From: Gymnorhina tibicen
Taxonomy: Eukaryota; Chordata; Aves; Passeriformes; Artamidae
Assembly (NCBI GenBank): GCA_013399875.1
Contig: VXAZ01000404.1
Span: 266,686-330,685, forward strand
Direction of reading: 5' to 3'
DNA: 64,000 nucleotides
The notes beneath the pieces were generated by a model, which ran no database searches, was not told the origin of the DNA, and worked only from the letters and a program-made list of their open reading frames with translations. The translations under genes were made by a program, and so were the position numbers. Shown here in pieces: positions 50,591 to 62,085 of this stretch; position 1 is the first letter of the stretch, and each line of letters begins with the position of its first letter.

Positions 50591-53227
50591 GTACTGATAC
50601 CCCATTACAAATTTGGAATGAATAGTAAAACTATGCCAGTCCTAAAAGTAGGGCTACCTCGTAGAGATATTTATCCATGCTCAAATTTAGAGCTGAAGAG
50701 ACAGAATGAATGTGTCAACAATGTCAGCAAATGGTTATGGGTTTGTTAAATTCATCACAGCAAAGATAAGACTGTTGAAATCTTCTGTGAAAAAAATATG
50801 AATCTACGGCTTCATGTGTGTGCAGTGAATTCCACGGGAGATACTGCACAAAATATTCCTCGTGGGTGAGTCTGATCAGATAAATAGCCTGCCCGAAAGA
50901 CAGGGGAAAAGCTAGTGGGTATAACATAGCAAGAAATCAGGTCACTTTCTATTGAGCCCATGTATCTGAAAGAAGTCACACAAATCATAGCAATATTTAC
51001 TTTGGATTTCTAAGATTTGTTACAAATTTGGAAGACAAATTGTTACAAATTTGTAGTCAATAGCCTGAATATTCTGTGACTTTTCCAAATAATTTGTCTG
51101 CCAAACCATTTATTGCCTTCAGCTCAGCTCATCATCTATTGCATATGTTGATCTCACAGACAAACCTCCTTAGTCTGCTATGAAAGCAGGTTTATTTCTT
51201 CCCTTCATTTGCTTAGTATTTACCAAGTGTTTCCATGAGCTCCGCCTTAATTTCTTGGATATATTCTTTTCACTGAGAAAGTTACTGCAAAGTATACTGT
51301 TGTGAATTTATAGCACAGTCATTCTCCTGCACTAAATCCCTCACAATGTTGATGCTTTAAGGACAGAGGCAGATAATTTCTTTTTACTGCAGCTGTGCCA
51401 GAGGAAGGGGTTTCTATCCCCAGGTACCAAAAGTTTTTAGCTGCTCCTCTGAATGAGGTGCTTTCATGCATATGTCATAGTCTGCTCTTGGAAAAATGAA
51501 TGGGAGTAGGTTATGTCTAAAATGTGGTTGTTTTGGTGCTTTTTTTTTGCAATTCAACCCACAGATCTGGTGATGGTAGGTCTCTGTCCTTATGGTACGG
51601 TTGTATTAAATGGTATAACCCAATTTCATGGTTTACTGCAATTAAAAGGGGTCATCTTGCGCTGTTCAGGCCTCAATTTCCTCTCCCTCACTCCCACCTA
51701 AACTTTATGCTACCACTGACCCCCTTAAGAGGTGATACATCTGGTCCTCTGGCTGCGGAGTGCACTCATTCAGTTCACTGAGCCAGCAGCAAACTAACCC
51801 CACACAAAACAGTCAACAGTTTTTGTTGGCTTAACAAACTCCACCGACTCACTTAGGGGTCAAATGAGTGCCAGATCTGTGCAATGGAGAGGATGAGACC
51901 ACACAACTTGAAGGGCTGGAGAAAAAGTGGGAAAACGGGGCCTTAGAGAAAGGGACTTCCTCTTTTGGCAGCAGCGAGCTGTTAGAGCAGCTGAAGTGTC
52001 TGTCTGAACTGCACCCTAACCGTGCACAAAGGATGCCCATACGAGAAAGAGTGCAGTAGAGTGCTGTAAAGTCACACCCCTGCATACTTTGCAGTAACTT
52101 CACTTGAGCCATAACTCTTTTGTTCTGTGTTTGTTCTCCAAATTCCCTCCCTGCAGGCAGGTAAGGGAAGTAGCTTCAGCTAATCCCCTTAGCATACCTA
52201 TTGTCTGTCTAAAGTACAGTCATTATGTTCAACAAGCCTCCATTGTAAAGAGTCTGGGAGAGAGAAGACACAATCCATGTGAGTTGGATACCCATTTGCC
52301 AGGGCATTTAGAAATAAAGCAAACCTGCAAGCTCACCGCACCAACCAGAAATCCTAAATCTTACCCATTCACCCCATCGCTGCATTATGTCAGAGTTCAA
52401 ATTACTAGACATTGATTAGGTGGGAGAAAGGTTTGCCAGAAAACTTTTCTGGCTGAATGCACATACATTGCACAGCAGAACATGTTGGGCCCCTTATCTA
52501 ATTAATTCTGTAATTAACAGACATTGCCCTGTTTTGGAGAGATCAGCCTTTTTGTGAGCACAAGTAATGCCAGTGACTGAGACAGAAAATGTGGGTTTGA
52601 ATTAAATTTTCAGTGACCTATTCCCTTCAGTAATTAGCAAGAATATTCTACTAGAATCAATGGCTTAACAACAATAGAGGCAGCTCCAGGATATGACTAC
52701 TGGGCTGTAAACAACCATTGCAGATGAAATGGAGTTATTTTTCTAAGTCTATTGTGACTTGTTTATCACTGCACTCCCATGTCTCTTCCCAGAAGTAACT
52801 AAATATCTCTTCCAGGAAGAGCCCCCTCTAAATCACTTCTGCCTAAATGGATTCAACTACTTAAGCAGTGGGGAAAATAGTTTTGCTAATTTGCCTCATT
52901 TTTGTTGAAATGATATAGAGAGTGCTCAGGTGGAGGGAATATGATGTACTGTCCCCAGGCAGATGATGAGCTGCACCTCTTCACTGGCACAGCTATTTGC
53001 GGAGTACATTGTTTACCTCTACTGCTGCAGTCTCCCATGGAGACAAACCAGGGATATCTTCAGCATAAGAAACTTTTAAGGTGCAATTAGATGTATGTTG
53101 GATAAGCCATTAAAACATTATTTCATTTTAATGATTTGTATCAACAAGAGGACATAAATTAGTAATGGTTTATCAAACTTTACAGTTAAAGTTAATTAAA
53201 AAGACTTCTGAATAGTAGGTGATAACA

Positions 53228-53262
53228 ATATATATATACATGTATGTATATACATATATTCA
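53228..53262. repeat. AT/TG microsatellite
   Basis: ATATATATATA, CATGTATGTATATA and CATATAT words form an alternating purine-pyrimidine tract about 35 bp long. Confidence 0.8.
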
Positions 53263-54900
53263 CACACTTATATTACTACAGAAAGAGCTAAAATCAACTA
53301 TTTTTTCGTCTCTCACAAAAGAAATGGTTCACACATGTTGTCCAGCTTGAAAGTTTCCAAGAGAGCTGATTGCCAGCAATTATTTTATGTTTTATGTTGC
53401 ATTCTTTCACTCTATATTTGGTTTTCTTCATATGGAGTGTTCAGTGCAATACAAAGGTTTGTACAGTTTTGGAATTCCTAGATTTCTCCTGAAAGCTTGC
53501 TGCTATTAACAGAGACTGCTTAAAAAACCCTTTCCATGGCTGCCGGCTGCTCCTGAAATGCATAACAAGATTTCAAGGAAAAAAAACCCAACCCGTAAAG
53601 AGAAAAAAAAATGAGAGGACACTAATTTTCCTCATTCTGAGTAGGAGGTATAATGTCTTTATAAAGTAATAATTAAAAAAATACAAAACAATGACTGGTG
53701 CCTTATCTGGACCTTGCAGCTGTACTTCCCCCTTTTGCATTAGCAGTGTGTGTTCTAAGGTTATGAAAAACCATGAAAATTGCATCTTAAGAGGAGTTTT
53801 ATTCTTTTTCCTAGGATTTGATTGAAACAGACAGCTACATTTTGTGTATATATAATTAGGCAGTAAAATAGGCTTTGAAGGCAGATTTCTGTTTAGTATG
53901 TGAGTCACACGCACAACAGTCTTTCATTCAGTAACGAAAGACTGATCTTTTTAATGCCTCAACTCGCTCAACATGTTTTCTGAATGCTACATCTTGCAGG
54001 AAAGAAAAAAAAAAGAGAGAAGGGAAAAAAAAAAGACAACCCAAGCAGCTTTAAAGCCATATTTCCTTCTTTCTTTCTGTTTTTTCCCTTGTTTCCCCAA
54101 ATGAAAAACAATCTGAAAAGCCAATCTAGCTAGTCTGTAGTGATTTAACCTTATGACAAACTGATTTTTATCGTCTTTCTTTCCAGATTGTTGTCCAGGG
54201 CAGCACTGAATGCTGCACCAGCTCTAGGCGTATCTAATCCCTCTCATAAAAGGCCATTGTGGTAGTAAAACTGAGACCAATGGCTTTTTCATTCTCCACA
54301 TCTCAGCTCTCCAAAGTAATGGCAATGGGGTCTCCTCTTCATGTTTTTCTTTTCAGATGCATAATTTCTCCTTTTAATAAGGCTAAAATAGAGAGAAATA
54401 AAAGGAACACAATCACATTTTCCTCAAAGCTCTTTCTATAAATACATTCTGGATAACTGAACTTAGGAACAATTATCTGCATTCTGAGTTGTGACACTCT
54501 GTGAATATAGCAAAGTATTCATGGAAGTTTCTGATCATTATGAAATATGTGAACATATTCAAATTTTGGGCAGATATCACTTAGGGCTTCATATTTTCTG
54601 CTTAAGGTCACACTGGCATTCTTCTTCATCTTAAAGCCTAAGGATGCAATAAGGGTAGTGATCAACACTGGGAAGTCCTCTTACTTATTCCTTGCAAAGT
54701 AATAATGTAAAAGCAATTCTCCACTTATTTTGTGCATTTGCAATGCTTTCTTGTCAACAACATTTTCCCTAAATCATAATCCACATATTTTACGAAGAAC
54801 AACTACGAAGGTTAGACAGCAAATATTCTCTGAAAAAAAAAGTGCATTTTCCTTTTATTTTTCTCCCCCAAAATGCCTTGACATCAGTGCTAAATGTTTT

Positions 54901-54919
54901 CATTAACAATATGTTAATG
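54901..54919. repeat. 8-bp inverted repeat, HNF1-like half sites
   Basis: CATTAACA and TGTTAATG pair perfectly around ATA. The half sites resemble GTTAAT, the word recognised by HNF1-type homeodomains, but the spacing differs from the classic palindrome. Low significance on its own. Confidence 0.5.
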
Positions 54920-55375
54920 GATTATATTTCAGAACTAGTTCACCATTTTGAACAGCAGTACGAGAGAGTTGGCCTGCATTTGATTACAAATTTTTATTTG
55001 ACCTCAGAGGAATGCTTTTAACCAGCAAAATATAAAGTGCTACATAAAAAGATTTACAGCCAGAAACAGTTCACACAAACTCATTTATCCAAATAAAACA
55101 CCACTGCATTTTAATACACCTGATTAATACTGTTATACTTACAGATACCTTTTTATATTACCATTAAAATTAAAACCCAGCAACACTGTTTAAATGCTAT
55201 AAAACTTTGATTTCAGCAAAATATTGACACCAATTTTTTAATTCTGAGAGCATTACTTTGGTGCCCTTACAATTATATAAGTGTAAAATGAAAAAGCAAA
55301 ATTTTGTAATAAAAAAAATATATAATTTATTTCTAAATTTCAAATCTGGAGACAAAAGGAATGAGAGGTATTTAC

Positions 55376-55534
55376 TCTGCAAAATAATATTCCATAGCAT
55401 GGAATAATTTGTAAGTATCCTTGTCTTTTAAATACAAGAAATCTTCTGGGCATTCTTGATGAATATGAGCTAGAATATGTTCTGTAGAAGCAGTGATCCT
55501 CACAGGATTTCTTCCAGGTTCTTTTATAGTACAT
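55376..55534 (-). other. Weak candidate coding exon, 159 bp
   Basis: On the - strand an acceptor-like CCATCTTCCCACAG precedes 55534 and a donor-like GCAGA|GTAAAT follows 55376. The interval is a multiple of three (159 bp, phase 2 at both ends) and one frame is open throughout, with a plausible mixed composition (the segment includes TASTEHILAHIHQECPEDF). Without the donor the frame would end two bases later at TAA. I do not recognise the protein. Against it: the frame is also open upstream of the acceptor (55372-55602, 76 codons), a second - strand frame is open across the whole area (55340-55738, 132 codons), and several + strand frames are open as well, so a locally stop-poor composition may explain everything. 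A decayed processed copy of a gene is another possibility. Confidence 0.18.
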
Positions 55535-56464
55535 CTGTGGGAAGATGGTTGAAACAGCACTTCTGGCTCCAGGACACCACACACAACCTCCAGCCAGAAC
55601 AATTCCTAAACATTTCTCTTTCACAAGAATTACAAAAAGTGCACCAGGTTTTCCTTTTTTCCACATCCCCAGGCCGTTCAGGGACAAAGACAAGACAAAA
55701 AGTCTGCTTCCATCCTGGCTTAAAGGGTTTGAAAGCACAGAGCATCTTTACATAAAGCAGATAAAACTGAGACCACTGTGTGACTCTTGGAACTTGTCAT
55801 TCTTTTCTCTCGTCCCAAAGAAGAGAGCAGTTGAAGTCACTGGAAGGTCTGCTTTAATAGTAGCTATTTGCAATACACGTCTAAATCTAATGCAGATGTT
55901 CTTAATCACATTACACTTGATCTCAATATGCTTAACAAATACAGTCCTCAGGGCACCCTGTAAGGTAAGTAATCGCTGTTACACAATATTACAAGTGAGG
56001 AAACAGAAGCTTTGTGATGAGAAGACCTGCAGGTTTCAAAGTCCAGACTGTGCAGAGGCTCACCAGCTAAACAGACCACCTCCGCCTTGTTGTCTGATGT
56101 GAACAGTGCTATGTTTGGCACACACCACTGCTTTAAAACAGACAGATGTGAGGTGCTCGGTTTAGCTACAATCACGACTTGCTTCCATTACTGAGAATGA
56201 TCAAGCAGATATGATGATGTTACTTTCTTGTACCACAGCTGCGGTGTGTAACACCAGCTATGTTTCACGGCCCCTGCTGTGGTACAACTCCTCGATGTTG
56301 AACATAACAAGGTGCATAACAAGACTAGCAGAGTGTTATAAACATACCACATATTAACGAAGTAGGAAGTCACTGAAATAATTTTGCATGTTGTGTAAAA
56401 TACTGTAGATTCCCAGGTGTTTTATTGCCCTTAGTGGGAAATTCTTACTGCAAGTTTTTGGTTG

Positions 56465-56482
56465 TTTTTTTTTTTTTTTTTT
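56465..56482. repeat. Poly-T run of 18
   Basis: Longest T homopolymer in the window. Read on the - strand it is poly-A, but I see no retrocopy upstream of it on that strand. Confidence 0.9.
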
Positions 56483-57619
56483 GACTTGATATTCCTTACT
56501 TCTATCTCAGTGCATTCCTTGGAGTTTTTGGGTTTTGGTTTGTTGTTGGTTTGTCCTTTGGGGTTGTTTTTGGTTTTTTGCATTTTCTCTTTTATTTACC
56601 ATGCTTCTTTTTAAATTAAACTTTTACAATCATACCTCTGTAAAAAATATCTAAAAGCTCGATGGGTCTTCTCCTCAAACTTCAAGAATGCAATTCTGCA
56701 ATGTTTCAGGTAGCTCCATGGAGAATGTAAACCTTGAAATGAGTAATGTCTCACCTGATTGCATTTCATCCTCCACTAAAAAACATAGCTGCACTACTTT
56801 TGGCTAAAGGAATCAACGATGTTTTTACATCCACTTACTGCTTTAGTTACTATTTCAAGGCAAGATGGCCAAATCACAGAAGTCGTCACATAATGATTAT
56901 GAGGCAGCTGAGAAAAAACTGCCCCAATTCCCCGTCTTCTGTACTAATCTTCCCTTTTTGCTTTTACACTGTCCTCTTTACTGTCTCCCTCTCTTGGTCT
57001 CAACCCCCATCTCCTTCTCTCCTACTGTCTTGCTCCCCGTTTCCTCATGCTGCTTTTAGAGCAGGTCCATTCTTGTGTAGTTGAGGGTACAAAGCTCTCT
57101 TTGTGTTTCTCTCCTGCCTCAATACAGCAAAGAAAACAACAAAAGAGCAACAAGGACAATCAGGAAAGCAAGAGGGCACAGTTGCCTCCTCTGGTACACA
57201 TAGAGAAGTTCTTAGGGTTACTCTCTTCACTGGAGGCAGCTCCAGTGGCCAACATATTTAGTTTGTTTAAATGCTTCTCGTATGGATTATCAAAATCTTG
57301 GGTATTTGTCTTGTCCCAGAGCATAGGTTTTCTCCTTCCACTCCTCTGCAGTTTTTAAACCTACTGGGTTTAAACCTACACCCAAATAGACTCTGATACT
57401 TCTCTGGTGGATTTTCAAGGGTCATTCCTCTTTGGGCTTCTTTCTGTCAAAAACATAGCTGCATGTTTTCCTCATTCTTCCCCTGAGGATGATATACCTA
57501 ACCTTGGTTCTGAAAACTTCCAGAGTCATTCCTCACTTTACAGACAGCATGCATGGTGACTGTTAGTAACTTTTATCTTATTCCTAGTATATGCTATCTG
57601 ATCTTATATCTGGCCTATT

Positions 57620-57790
57620 CCTTCTCCTGATCCAACATCATGCTTCTTGCTCTCCTTTTACATTGGGAAAGTCCCTCTCAAACCCGCTTCTGCTGCAGAC
57701 TCCTTACGCCTAACTGGCTACTCCTCTGCAAATTTCATTTCAAGACTCATCTTCCCTCTCCCTGGCCTATGACTCCTAGCCTTTCCTCTA
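57620..57790. repeat. Possible relic of the same ancient repeat as 6170-6310
   Basis: The core CTCCTCTGCAAATTTCATTT (57722-57741), followed by AGACTCATCTTCC, parallels the 6256-6290 sequence, on the same strand and in the same C+T-rich context. The agreement covers only about 34 bp, roughly three quarters identical by eye, so a shared low-complexity bias cannot be excluded. Confidence 0.25.
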
Positions 57791-58257
57791 ATAAAGCAAT
57801 CCAATCCTATTCACTAAGCCTCAGTTTCATTTCCTCATACTCATTTGTTCTCTCTGAAAATCTGAAGTATGGTACCCCGCCACTGGCCTTTTGTACATTT
57901 TTCACTTTAGCACGACTACACCGTGGACACACTGTCCTACTAAAATACTGAAACTGCATCCATCATTTCTATTACAAATTATAATGGACTGTGAAACATT
58001 AAGCCAAGGCTATGACAAGACTGTAACAGATTTTAGCACGTATTGCCTGTTTCTCAGAGCACACTCTCTATTCTGAAAGAAATAAATAAATGTTTTTAAT
58101 GTTATCTGAATGTTTACACAAAGCACTACATAAACAAATATGCTGTTTAAATTACTTGAGAAATTGACTATCTATACTGAAGTCTATAGTCATGTCTAGG
58201 TAAAGGGTTTGTAATTCAAATTCTACACTTGAACTTCAGAGAGTTATTAATTTACAA

Positions 58258-58440
58258 AATAGAAAAGACTTACTAGGTCATTCAGTCCACTCTAATGCCA
58301 AAATTGAGTAATTCCCATAGTATTTATTTTCAGTGCTTTTTCCAGCCTAATTTTCAAGTCCTATGCCATGGGACTTAGGAACTTCCTTCTTATTTATTCC
58401 TTCCATACTTATTTCACTGATTAGCAAATTTCACTGTTAG
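58258..58440 (-). mobile_element. Old, degraded CR1-like LINE fragment
   Basis: The phrases CTAGGTCATTCAGTCCACTC, CCATAGTATTTATTTTCAG, TGCTTTTTCCAGCCTAATTT, CAAGTC and CATGGGACTTAGGAACTTCC follow, in order, the pattern of ancient amniote CR1/L3-group tails read on the reverse strand (the usual form being like GATCATCTAGTCCA, then CAGTATATTTTC, then GCTTTGTCCAGCC). It is far more diverged than the copy at 49.6-50.2 kb and has no coding content. Boundaries are approximate; identification is from memory of the family pattern. Confidence 0.5.
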
Positions 58441-58580
58441 GATTTTTATGTATTTATTTTCAACTGTTGCTTTTCTCTTTTCCTCTTTCATTTTTCTTTT
58501 TCCTTTTTTTTTTTCTTTCCCCATTTTATTTCCCTTTTTTTGTTTTCTTTTCTTTTGTTTTTTCTTCTTCCCCTGTGCTC
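58441..58580. repeat. Polypyrimidine tract
   Basis: About 140 bases of mostly T with C (CTTTTCCTC, TTTCCCC and TTTTCTTC words). It directly follows the degraded CR1 fragment. The overlapping phenylalanine-rich open frames (58448-58684 and 58467-58670) are artefacts of this composition. Confidence 0.85.
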
Positions 58581-59480
58581 TCAGAAGGACAGTTTCTACC
58601 CTGTTTACCTTTTACACTCTCTCTGTACCCCCAAATAGATACACATACACACACAGACGCTCTTTCATAAATCATTCCATCTAGTTGTCAGGTCATCTTT
58701 GTTGCTCAACAAACAACACAGCAGCACTTTGTTTCCATATAGAACCTATATTTGTGTGCTGAAACATCAGAGACACTGACCTCTAGATTAGGTATCAAAC
58801 TGAGACTCCTTGTGAATATGCAGATAAACGTAAAAGAGTCTATGGACTGTTCTAAAGAAGAAGGAAACACTGTCAGCACTGCCTCTGAAAAAAAAAACTA
58901 TCTAGCAGAAGTATCTGCCAAGTGTATAATGACTCCTCTGTAGTTTGTATCATCAGTTCCCACACTCTGGTCTATGGCTCGCTGGCAGTCAGCAATGCTA
59001 TAAATTACCCACAACTGATCTGCAGAGCCAGTAGTTTGTGCACATCAACCGAAAGTTTGTCCCATAATACTGTGGGATATTCCGAGGGTTCCAAGGATGC
59101 GCTAATCCAAAATTTTTGGATCAATACAACTTTCAATATACTGCTTTCAAATCTTATTATGAGAAAACTTTTATGTGTAAAACCTTGTATAGGAGAGAAA
59201 CGCCACTCATTGTTTACACAATTAGTCTGACAAAAAACTCCTGATGAGAAATGTATTCTTCGTCCTCTCTTTGGTGCAAAGTTGAAGACAAAGAGAACGA
59301 TGGTTTAATCTTTGCAGACATGCTGTCTGTAATACCGAGATTGGAGGCACGGACGCGTACCCGTACGCCTGCAACATGGAACGCCGGAACAAAGGGTGCA
59401 GTAGAGAGAGGCTGAAAGAGGGGAGGTAATTAGGGCTTTGCTGCAAATGACGGTAGGACTACGTGGCATTACAGCAATTT
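58581..59480. other. Non-coding DNA leading into a CpG island
   Basis: AT-rich unique sequence with no gene I can support. A CpG-containing symmetric patch GCGTACCCGTACGC occurs near 59354-59367, the first sign of rising CpG density before the island. Confidence 0.4.
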
Positions 59481-59499
59481 ACCCCATCAAGTTTAACCC

Positions 59500-59860
59500 C
59501 AGTGATGTTAGCAGTTCTCCGTGCTGGCGGTGCGGGGCCGGGGCCGGGGCAGCGGTTCCCTCAGGCTCGGTGCCGCCGCTCCCCAAGGAGCTCCCCCGGG
59601 GTCGCGGCGCGGGGGCAGTGCGGGCGCGCGGCCACAGCCCCGCCCAGCGCGCTGCCGGCCAATGGCAGGCCGCGAAAGCGATTTCTGGGGCGCTGATTGG
59701 GCGCCGCCCGCTCAGCGCCCGGGGGAGCGGGCAGCGCGCGGGGCCCGCGGCCGCGGGAGGGGCGGGAAGGAGCCTCTCCTCACGGCACACGCGGGCTGCA
59801 GCCGGCCCGGGGGGAAGGGATACGGGCCTCGCGTCCCTCCACTAAACAAAGAGACCTTTG
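59500..59860. promoter_or_regulatory. CpG island promoter with two CCAAT boxes
   Basis: CpG dinucleotides, scarce in the preceding 59 kb, become dense here (GGGGCCGGGGCCGGGGC, GCGCGCGGCC and CCCGCGGCCGCGGG words). A direct CCAAT (59659-59663) and an inverted one (ATTGG, 59696-59700) lie 37 bp apart, and a GC box GGGGCGGG sits at 59759-59766. No TATA box is evident, which fits a dispersed CpG-island promoter, possibly bidirectional. A splice-donor-like AAGG|GTGAGT lies at 59993 downstream on the + strand. Open frames on both strands across the island are GC-driven and not supported as proteins. Which gene it serves is not determinable from the window. Confidence 0.7.
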
Positions 59861-59899
59861 CCGGTGATTTTCCTTAGCGTATGCAATGCATATGGTCCG

Positions 59900-59980
59900 G
59901 CAAGGTTAAAAAAAACAACCAAAACAAAACAAAAAACCGAAACAAACTAACACCCCAACAAAACAAAAAAACGGGACGGG
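59900..59980. repeat. A/C low-complexity stretch
   Basis: AAAACAAAACAAAAAACC-like words make up most of this stretch, directly after the CpG island and just before the donor-like site at 59993. Confidence 0.75.
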
Positions 59981-59992
59981 GGCCAGAGAAGG

Positions 59993-59998
59993 GTGAGT
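59993..59998 (+). other. Possible 5' splice site downstream of the CpG island
   Basis: GTGAGT follows GAGAAGG, a near-consensus donor. If used, it would end a first exon transcribed rightward from the 59.7 kb island, at 59992. No start codon with a convincing frame precedes it, so such an exon would be untranslated. The A/C low-complexity stretch just upstream argues for caution. Confidence 0.25.
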
Positions 59999-61399
59999 GG
60001 CGATCTCTTGGTATTATTAGCGGTCTGCAGCTGCATCAGTTAAACCCGGATTTCCTATTTTAGACAAATATCACTAATTTACTGGCCTTTCATCTGTCGT
60101 CTTGTAAAATGCCCAGAAATACAAAGTTGTAATTTAATTTGGCAAGCAGGTAGAAATTAAGGCGGAAAAGCCCCTAAATCACACAGAGGGCCCTGGACGC
60201 TTTTTGAAATACTGACATTCTGAACCTGACATGACAATGTGAGTTAAGTGGTCCTTTTGCAGCCGCTCATGAGAATCAGCTGCTGCAGATGCACCCACGG
60301 GCCTGCGAGCAGTCTTGCTGTAATTTCTGCCACAGAAATGGATAAATAAAACCCCGCTTCGGTAACCATGCGGTACGCTGGGCAGGCTCCTTCCCTGTAG
60401 AGTCATGCACAATAGCCAGGAGGGAAAGGGGCGATAGAGGAGACTCCCCTTCGAATTTTGTGATCTAAGGAGGATTTTTAAGGATGCTTTACCCATCAGT
60501 TGGCCTCTGTGGTTGGAGAAGTGGCTCTTCCACTGACCGTTGCTTTCAAAAATTAAAATGATGGTGTAAGGCTGATAAAGCAGAGGCATTTTTGCAATCT
60601 CTCCCAGTGACTGTTCCTTGGCTAGTTAACAGACCATCTATTCAGAAGCAATTTTCTTTGGGCTGAAATTATGTGCTGACCGTAGCAGATCACTTCCCAT
60701 AATACCCCTTCCCCCACCCAACGCTAAATACAAACCGTCTCCTACTCACTGTATAATAATGTGAAAATGACTGTAATTTCGCAGACGAGAAGCAGCCCAA
60801 AGTGAAACGTGTCTAAACAGAGGTCGATACTGAAAAATCTAGGCCATTACCTAAATCTGAAAAATACATACTGTAAAGAAACAGGAATAGTGATCCACGA
60901 CTAAGTAGACCAAAAGCTTGGTGTTGCTGATCTTAAAATTTTGCTAACTACTAAGTGACATCACTCAAGAGCTACCCCTGGGAAACTGTGATTTTCGGTA
61001 CCTTGTAACATTATGCATGCCCATTCCTCCACGAATTGCAAATGCTGGGCACAAGTGTCCCCTCCCTGGGGGGAGGCTGGCAGTGTCTCCGCTGCCACAC
61101 CGGCTGGGAAGCGGCTGCTCACAGGCCCTCCTTGCGATTATCCTTGCATGGTCCGAACGCCCGGGCGGGAGGGCAGGGAAACAGAGTTCACTGTTCACAC
61201 CTCAGCATTTCTTCTTTGTGCTACACACATGCCATGACTTTTTTTTTTTTTTTAAAAAATAGCTTCCTTTTTCCCCCCCTTTGTAATGGCTTAAACATTT
61301 AATGTGATCAAGGACCTCCTTGACAATGAACTTATCCCTGCTAATAAACCCTTCATTATCAGCCCCTTAAGGGGAAGTATTTTTGCACAGGAGAAATGG
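59999..61399. other. Inter-island sequence, no gene seen
   Basis: Mixed composition with moderate CpG. The GC-rich patch at 61050-61165 is embedded in AT-rich DNA. A T-run is present at 61240-61252. The open frame at 60179-60589 (-, 136 codons) has no recognisable domain. Confidence 0.4.
61270..61380. promoter_or_regulatory. Possible conserved regulatory element
   Basis: A compact AT-rich but non-repetitive patch lies between GC-rich segments, with TTTAATGTGATCAAGGACC, CTAATAAACC and CATTATCAGCCCCTTAAGGGG words, the last containing a CCCCTTAAGGGG palindrome. Placement beside CpG-rich DNA fits a promoter-proximal enhancer. Not tested by alignment. Confidence 0.2.
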
Positions 61400-61740
61400 A
61401 GCAGTCTCAGACCGGGCAGCCTCAAGGCCTCCCAAGGGAGCGTATGTTGGTGACCTCAGTGCCCACGGCATGAGGCCGGAGAGGCAATCGGGAGCCGGGA
61501 CTCACAGGACCTGGAGGGCAGCCTTTCCTCCCGGGACCCCTGGTCACGGTGACCTGGTGGCCAAAGCGCGGTCGGGTGCCGCGCCACGGGCGGTTTTTAC
61601 CCCCACTAGTCTTGTTTCACCTTCCGCAAAGCCGGGTCTGGGCGGGTTCTGCTCCTCTGGTACCTCTCCACTAATCGCCCCTTTGATGGGAAGCGTGCAA
61701 CGCGGGGACGCTGACGCGCGTGATTTGCTCAGCTGGATGA
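61400..61740. promoter_or_regulatory. CpG-rich segment
   Basis: CpG density is well above background (GCGCGGTCGGGTGCCGCGCC at 61565-61584; CGTGCAACGCGGGGACGCTGACGCGCG near 61693-61719, 27 bases). There are no clear CCAAT or TATA elements. A + strand frame of 121 codons (61383-61748) crosses it but shows no domain. It probably belongs to the same regulatory domain as the islands on either side. Confidence 0.45.
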
Positions 61741-61974
61741 AATCCTAAGAGGTATTTTGTCACCCTGTCATGGGTGTGCAGGACATCGTAAATGCCACTC
61801 TTTGACTTCTTGCCGGAAATTTTGACTTGGGCAATGCGTGCGTTTGGCAAGAAAAACATCCCGTATCGATTTTCACAGGGAGATCAGTCCCAGTGAGATC
61901 AAGGGGAAAAGGAAGGGGAAAAAAAAAGTAAAAGAGAGAAAAAAAAAATTGATCGTGCATAAGGGTATGAAAAG

Positions 61975-62085
61975 GAATAGGGTGCCTGCGGGGCCAGGGG
62001 CAGTGGTCCCCACCTCCCGACACCCCCGTACCTGCGGGCGGCGGCCGCCGCCGCCCCCATCCCACCCCCGCCGTCCGCGAAGGGT
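61975..62085. promoter_or_regulatory. CpG-rich patch with a GGC/GCC run
   Basis: A GCGGGCGGCGGCCGCCGCCG core near 62034-62053, then CCCCCATCCCACCCCCGCC, stands next to A-rich sequence at 61918-61950. It may be a small CpG-island shore or promoter piece. Trinucleotide runs of this type are length-unstable. Confidence 0.45.

Larger units (their letters stand above)
50591..55375. other. Non-coding DNA, no gene seen
   Basis: AT-rich unique sequence with a TA/TG microsatellite at 53228-53262 and A-rich patches near 53579-53611 and 54002-54033. A small inverted repeat lies at 54901-54919. The frames at 52104-52415 and 53573-53914 have no recognisable domains. Confidence 0.45.
55535..58260. other. 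Non-coding DNA, pyrimidine-biased from 56900
   Basis: The first part holds overlapping open frames on both strands up to 185 codons (55545-56102, +), none with a recognisable domain. A T18 run lies at 56465-56482 and G/T-rich sequence at 56521-56580. From 56930 to 57060 and from 57560 to 57940 the + strand is strongly C+T-rich, giving serine- and leucine-rich chance frames. Confidence 0.45.

Noticed and set aside
55545..56102. 185-codon + strand open frame, the longest in the window
   Set aside because: It has no recognisable domain, overlaps other open frames on both strands, and contains low-complexity ends (PPPPC). It is no longer than expected occasionally in 64 kb read in six frames.
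59438..59877. Alanine- and arginine-rich open frames over the CpG island
   Set aside because: GC-rich DNA lacks stop codons; three frames on both strands are open at once and none shows a domain.
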